The notes under the pieces were generated by a model, which saw nothing but the letters and a program-made list of their open reading frames with translations, did no database searches and was not told where the DNA came from. 64,000 bases of DNA from Capsicum annuum. Its lineage: Eukaryota; Streptophyta; Magnoliopsida; Solanales; Solanaceae. Shown piece by piece: positions 60,801-64,000 of the stretch (the first letter of the stretch is position 1; every line of letters begins with the position of its first letter). The stretch is from contig NW_025856190.1 of NCBI RefSeq assembly GCF_002878395.1, forward strand, positions 80,330-144,329, written 5' to 3'. Made by a program: the position numbers and the translations under genes.

Positions 60801-62817
60801 GTTGGAGATCATCCCAGTATGGTCCATTTAAATTTTCTTAGCCATTTGGGTAAACAAATGGGCAAAACAGCGAAGTGGTTTTCAGGCAAAATCGGTGTGC
60901 TATAGCCCACGATTTTGGGGGTGCGCCTTGGGATCGGGAGTGCTATGGGCCAAAAATTAACCAGAGCATGCCAAGGATTTTGGGGATCATCCCAGTATGG
61001 TTTGTTTAAATTTTTATTGCTATTTGTGTGGACAAACGTGCGAAATAGTGCAAACGGGGCATTTTTGGGCCAAATCAGTGTGCTATTGCCCACGGGTTCG
61101 GGTGTTGGCTTGGGGCCCCGGCGTGCTGTGGCCTGAAATTCGACTGAGGTGTGCCAGGAAGTTTGGGGATCATCCTCGTGTGGTCCATTTAATGTTTCAT
61201 CGCCATTGGGTGGACAAACGGGCAAAACGGTGTGAATGGGGCATTTTTAGGCCAAATCTGAATGCTATAGCTCACGATTTTGGGGGTGGGCCCAGAGTCC
61301 AGGCGTTTTGTCGGTCAAAAATTAATTGGGGAAATCCAGGGAGGTTGGGGATCATCCCAGTGTGCTCCATTAAAATTTTCTTGGCCATTTCGATGGACAA
61401 ATTGGCGAAACGGCGCGAACCTGGCATTTTTGGGCCAAATCAGTGAGCTATATCTCTCTGTTTTGAGGGTGGGCCTGGGGTTCGGGTATGGTGTGGGCCA
61501 AAAATCAACCTGGCCATTCCAAGGAGGTTGGAGATCATCCCAGTATGGTCCATTTAAATTTGGGTAGACAAACAAGCGAAATGGCATGAACGGGCCTTTT
61601 TTGAAGAAATTGATGTGCTACAGCCCACGGTTTCGGGGGTGAGCCTGGGGTCCAGGCGTGTTGTAGGACAAAAATTGATTGGGACATGCTAAAGAGGTTG
61701 GAGATCATCCCAGTATGGTCTGTTTAAATTCTTATGGCTATTTGGGTGGACAAATTGGCGAAACTGCGCAAATAGGGCATTTTCGAGCAAAATTGGTGTG
61801 CTATAGCCTACGGTTTAGAGGGTGGGACTATCGTGTTCTAGGCCAAATATTGATTGGAGCGTGCTGGGGAGGTTGGGTATTGTCCCGGTATGGTCCGTTT
61901 AAATTTTTATGGCCATTTCGATGGATAAATGGGCGAAACGGCGCAAACGGGGCATTTTAGTGCCAAATTGGTGTGCTATAGCCCACGGTTTTAGGGGTGG
62001 GCATGGGGTTCGGGCGTACTATTTGCTGAAAATAAACTGGGGCATACAAGAGAGGTTCGGGATCGTCCTAGTATGGTTCGTTTAAATTTTCGCGGCTATT
62101 TGGGTGGACAAACGGGCAAAATGGCATGAACGGGGCATTTTTGAATGAAATCGGTGAGCTATAGCCTACGATTTCAGGGGTTAGCCCTGGGTCCGGGCGT
62201 GTTGTGGGCCGAAAATTGAAGGGGCCATGTTAAGGAGGTTGTCGATCGTCCTAGTGTGGATCGTTTAAATTTTTATGGCCATTTGGGTGAACAAACGGGC
62301 GAAATAGTGCAAATTGAGTATTTTTAGGCCAAATTGGTGTGCTATAGCCTACGGTTTAGGGAGTGGGCCTAATGTTAGAGTGTGGAGTGGGCTAAAAATC
62401 GACCGGGTTATGCCAGGAAGGTTGGGGATCGTCAGTGTGGTCCGTTTAAACTTTCATGGTCATTTGGGTGGACAAACTAGCGAAACGGCACAAATGGGGT
62501 ATTTTCGAGCCAAATTGGTGTGTTATAACCCACGGTTTCAGGAGTGGGCCGGGAGACCAGGCGTGATGTGGGCCAAAAATTAATTGGGGCTTACCAGGGA
62601 GTTTCGGGATCATCCGAGTATGGTTCATTTAAATTTTGATGGCCATTTGGGTGGACAAACGGGTGAAACAATGCAAACGGAGCATTTTTTAGGCCAAATC
62701 GATGTGCTATAGCCCACGGTTTTGGGGACTGACCTGAGGTTCGAGCGTTTTGTGGGCCAAAAATCGATCGGGGCAGGCTAGAGAGGTTAGGGATCATCCC
62801 AGTGTGGCCTATTTAAA
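57801..62817 (+). repeat. Diverged satellite monomers up to the array edge
   Basis: About 27 monomers. A monomer near 57880 (GGCCAAAGAAATCGG) recalls 52085 and 56600 and may begin a third, diverged copy of the unit of about 1.8 kb. Truncated monomers lie near 60265, 60710 and 61560. The last monomer breaks off at 62817. No gene is seen. Confidence 0.8.
57951..57977. repeat. Perfect inverted repeat, 13-bp arms, 1-nt centre
   Basis: The left arm ATACAAATTTAAA (57951-57963) is matched exactly by its reverse complement TTTAAATTTGTAT (57965-57977). It replaces the normal CCCAGTGTGGTCCGTTTAAATTTTTGTGG section of a monomer, which then resumes at GCATAAACGGGCG. It looks like a fold-back made around the AT-rich TTTAAATTT part of the satellite. 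Confidence 0.95.
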
Positions 62818-62876
62818 GTTAGCATCAATCATTGGTGCGTTGTCAAGTCATGCTTTCAAAAGTCAGCTTAGCAGGA

Positions 62877-63080
62877 CATTCATGCATTAGATATGCGCAT
62901 TTAGTAGAAAAGTTCAGCTTGTCAGTGTGTGTTCAGTCGTGTATTCATGAGATCATCCCAGTTATGAGTCCATGCATCCGATATGCGTGTGTATTATGAT
63001 AATTCAGTTATGAGTATCATCAGTCGAGTATTCCATTCATCATATATGCAGGCCCAGTGTGAGAACTCTATATGTCAGTC
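62877..63080 (+). repeat. Degenerate direct repeats in the retrotransposon 3' UTR
   Basis: Three related blocks occur: CATTCATGCATTAGATATGCG (near 62879), TCCATGCATCCGATATGCG (near 62969) and TCCATTCATCATATATGCAGG (near 63032). Each is accompanied by a TCAGT(C/G) motif. Spacing is about 92 and 61 bp. Such repeats are common between pol and the 3' LTR of plant Ty3/gypsy elements. Confidence 0.6.
62949..62975 (+). other. Satellite-like segment inside the retrotransposon 3' UTR
   Basis: GAGATCATCCCAGT (62949-62962) is identical to a common satellite sequence, and the next bases TATGAGTCCAT align with satellite TATGGTCCAT after one inserted A (and one extra T before). This is the GATCATCCCAGT(A/G)TGGTCC section of the monomer in the same orientation. 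It may be chance, shared ancestry or a captured fragment. Confidence 0.5.
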
Positions 63081-63183
63081 GTTCCAGTTGCGTAGTCCTG
63101 ATCTAAGATGTTTCCATTTCTTGAGTAAGTTTTGTTGATCCATATTCTCAGACTATCAAACGACATTCGAGGACAAATATTCT

Positions 63184-63197
63184 CAAGAGGGAGATAA
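63184..63197 (+). other. Polypurine tract before the 3' LTR
   Basis: CAAGAGGGAGATAA lies directly upstream of the TG start of the LTR, the position required for plus-strand priming in reverse transcription. The core is AAGAGGGAGA (63185-63194). Confidence 0.7.
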
Positions 63198-63569
63198 TGT
63201 AATGCCCCGCAAAATCCTCTTCCAGTCTGAGCCTTAGAGCGTATTTGGTAAAGCGAAAATCCGAGTCAAAATACTTCAGAAATATCCTCCAAAGTATGAA
63301 ATACTTTGAATCGTGTAAGATCATAGAGGTCCCCTAACTCATGAACTAGTTGAAAACTTTCCTATCATTCAAGTTTTAGTGACCGTCAAAATTTGGATCA
63401 ACTTAAATCGACCATAACTCGTTGTATATGAATAACTAGGTGGCTTTATATATATGAAATGAAATATCTTTGAATTATCTTTTCAACGATACCAATTTCG
63501 CCTAAATCCGATATCGGAGTAAAGAGTTATGCCCATTTTACTCCAGCATGTCAAGCTAGAAAACGGTGA

Positions 63570-63722
63570 TGACGTTTCTGACAGGCTATCACGTTTCTGA
63601 CGACCTTTTTGATGATTTCGTCACATTCTAACGATATTTCTGACGACTTCATCAGCCCTGGGTAGAAAATCAAGAATTTGGACCCCTTTTGTGATTCATG
63701 ACGGCATATCATGGACCTGACG
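63570..63722. promoter_or_regulatory. Cluster of TGACG (as-1-type) motifs upstream of the TATA box
   Basis: TGACG occurs at 63570, 63598, 63641, 63699 and 63718, and CGTCA at 63619. Several are embedded in a TTTCTGACG-type short repeat. TGACG is the core recognised by TGA-class bZIP factors in plant stress-responsive promoters. Binding here is inference. Confidence 0.4.
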
Positions 63723-63814
63723 GCCTGTCACGGATGGTGTCAAGTATATTTTTCCAGCAATTCAAGGGCATTTTTCAAGGGTATTTTGGTCATTTTCCAC
63801 CTTTTTTGAGCCTC

Positions 63815-63822
63815 TATAAATA
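63815..63822 (+). promoter_or_regulatory. TATA box of the 3' LTR
   Basis: TATAAATA in the context CCTC-TATAAATA-TGAG is a strong match to the plant TATA consensus. It lies about 617 bp into the LTR, and a transcription start is expected near 63845-63855. No TSS evidence is available. Confidence 0.65.
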
Positions 63823-64000
63823 TGAGAAACCCTCATTCAACCCTAATTCCATCATTTTATTTTCCAATTTTCTCAAGAATATCTAGGGTTTCATTCAAGA
63901 ACCCTAATCTTCAAAAATTCATCCATAAATTCTTCAAGGTTTCTTCAAGAGTCAAGTTCCTCATAGTGTGGGCTTCAAGAATTTATTTATTTCAAGTGTG

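Larger units (their letters stand above)
55990..62817 (+). repeat. 182-183 bp satellite DNA array, right block
   Basis: The same satellite continues in the same orientation and in register after the solo LTR: GACAAA before the LTR and CAGGCAAAAT after the duplicated ACAAA join into a normal monomer. The block ends at 62817 within the TTTAAA of the last, truncated monomer, where unrelated sequence begins. It holds about 37 monomers, several with internal deletions, for example near 56085, 60265, 60710 and 61560. No gene or RNA gene is seen. Confidence 0.96.
62818..64000 (+). mobile_element. 5'-truncated LTR retrotransposon (3' UTR, PPT and partial 3' LTR)
   Basis: Non-satellite sequence starts right after the TTTAAA of the last monomer. 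It reads as the 3' end of a Ty3/gypsy-type element on the plus strand: about 380 bp of untranslated sequence with degenerate repeats, a conserved-looking ATTCGAGGACAAAT block (63165-63178), a purine tract and an LTR beginning TGTAATGCCCCGC. The 5' LTR, gag and pol are absent, so the element was cut before or during its joining to the satellite. The right part leaves the window. The lineage is probably a chromovirus-like family of Solanaceae, which is inference. Confidence 0.75.
63198..64000 (+). mobile_element. 3' LTR, left part (continues past the window)
   Basis: Begins TGTAATGCCCCGC after the purine tract. A U3-like region contains six TGACG/CGTCA motifs (63570-63722), then TATAAATA at 63815-63822, followed by a CT/AC-rich leader with CCCTAATTCC and AGGGTTTC typical of plant transcripts. 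It differs in sequence from the solo LTR at 53279, so two element families are present. The open frame at 63698-63886 crosses the promoter and is not credible as a gene. Confidence 0.7.

Noticed and set aside
1..62817. CRISPR array
   Set aside because: The repeats are contiguous monomers of about 182 bp without unique spacers, in a plant-type context with LTR elements.
1..62817. Centromeric satellite with a CENP-B box
   Set aside because: No CENP-B-box-like sequence was noticed in the consensus; a centromeric location cannot be excluded but has no support in the sequence.
62818..63197. End of a pol coding sequence
   Set aside because: The stretch has many stops in all plus frames and carries degenerate repeats, which fits an untranslated region.
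63698..63886. Open frame of 62 codons in the 3' LTR
   Set aside because: It crosses the TATA box and the expected transcription start, so it is not a plausible transcript-encoded protein.

Overview
The window is plant-type repetitive DNA with no recognisable host gene. About 60 kb (1-53278 and 55990-62817) is one head-to-tail satellite array with a monomer of about 182-183 bp, roughly 330 copies, all in the same orientation. Two LTR-retrotransposon remnants account for the rest: a solo LTR of 2,711 bp (53279-55989) with an exact 5-bp target-site duplication, and a 5'-truncated Ty3/gypsy-like element at the right edge (62818-64000) that keeps its 3' untranslated region, polypurine tract and the start of its 3' LTR. 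I see no tRNA, rRNA, CRISPR array, bacterial gene or credible host coding sequence.

Organism: a eudicot nuclear genome, most likely Solanaceae. The reasons are the satellite of about 182 bp (a size known for subtelomeric satellites of Nicotiana, HRS60 family, and of potato), the very long TG...CA LTR, and the style of the right-hand element (a CATTCGAGGACAAAT-type block just before a purine tract and a TGTAATGCCCCGC LTR start). Family-level placement is inference; no database could be searched.

Layout: monomers are grouped into multi-kilobase higher-order repeats and segmental duplications. 1 to about 5450 is duplicated at about 10254-14980. Units of about 3.9-4.2 kb lie at about 16.1-20.0 and 20.0-24.1 kb. 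Units of about 2.55 kb lie at about 25.2-27.8 and 27.8-30.3 kb. Three units of 3.9, 4.5 and 5.4 kb lie at about 32.5-36.4, 36.4-40.9 and 40.9-46.3 kb. A unit of about 1.8 kb (ten monomers) is duplicated at about 51.4-53.2 and 53.2-57.8 kb, and the second copy is interrupted near its left edge by the solo LTR. The pieces between (about 5.5-10.2, 15-16.1, 24.1-25.2, 30.3-32.5, 46.3-51.4 and 57.8-62.8 kb) are ordinary diverged monomers. The array ends abruptly at 62817 inside the TTTAAA of a monomer.

The many apparent open frames of 60-190 codons in the array come from the satellite: 183 is divisible by three and the consensus is open in several frames, so frames read through neighbouring monomers. 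The most interesting points are the nested duplication history, readable from shared and private deletions; a G-quadruplex-type motif built into the monomer; CpG-centred variation; and a short stretch of satellite-like sequence inside the 3' untranslated region of the adjoining retrotransposon, which raises the possibility that satellite and element share an origin.
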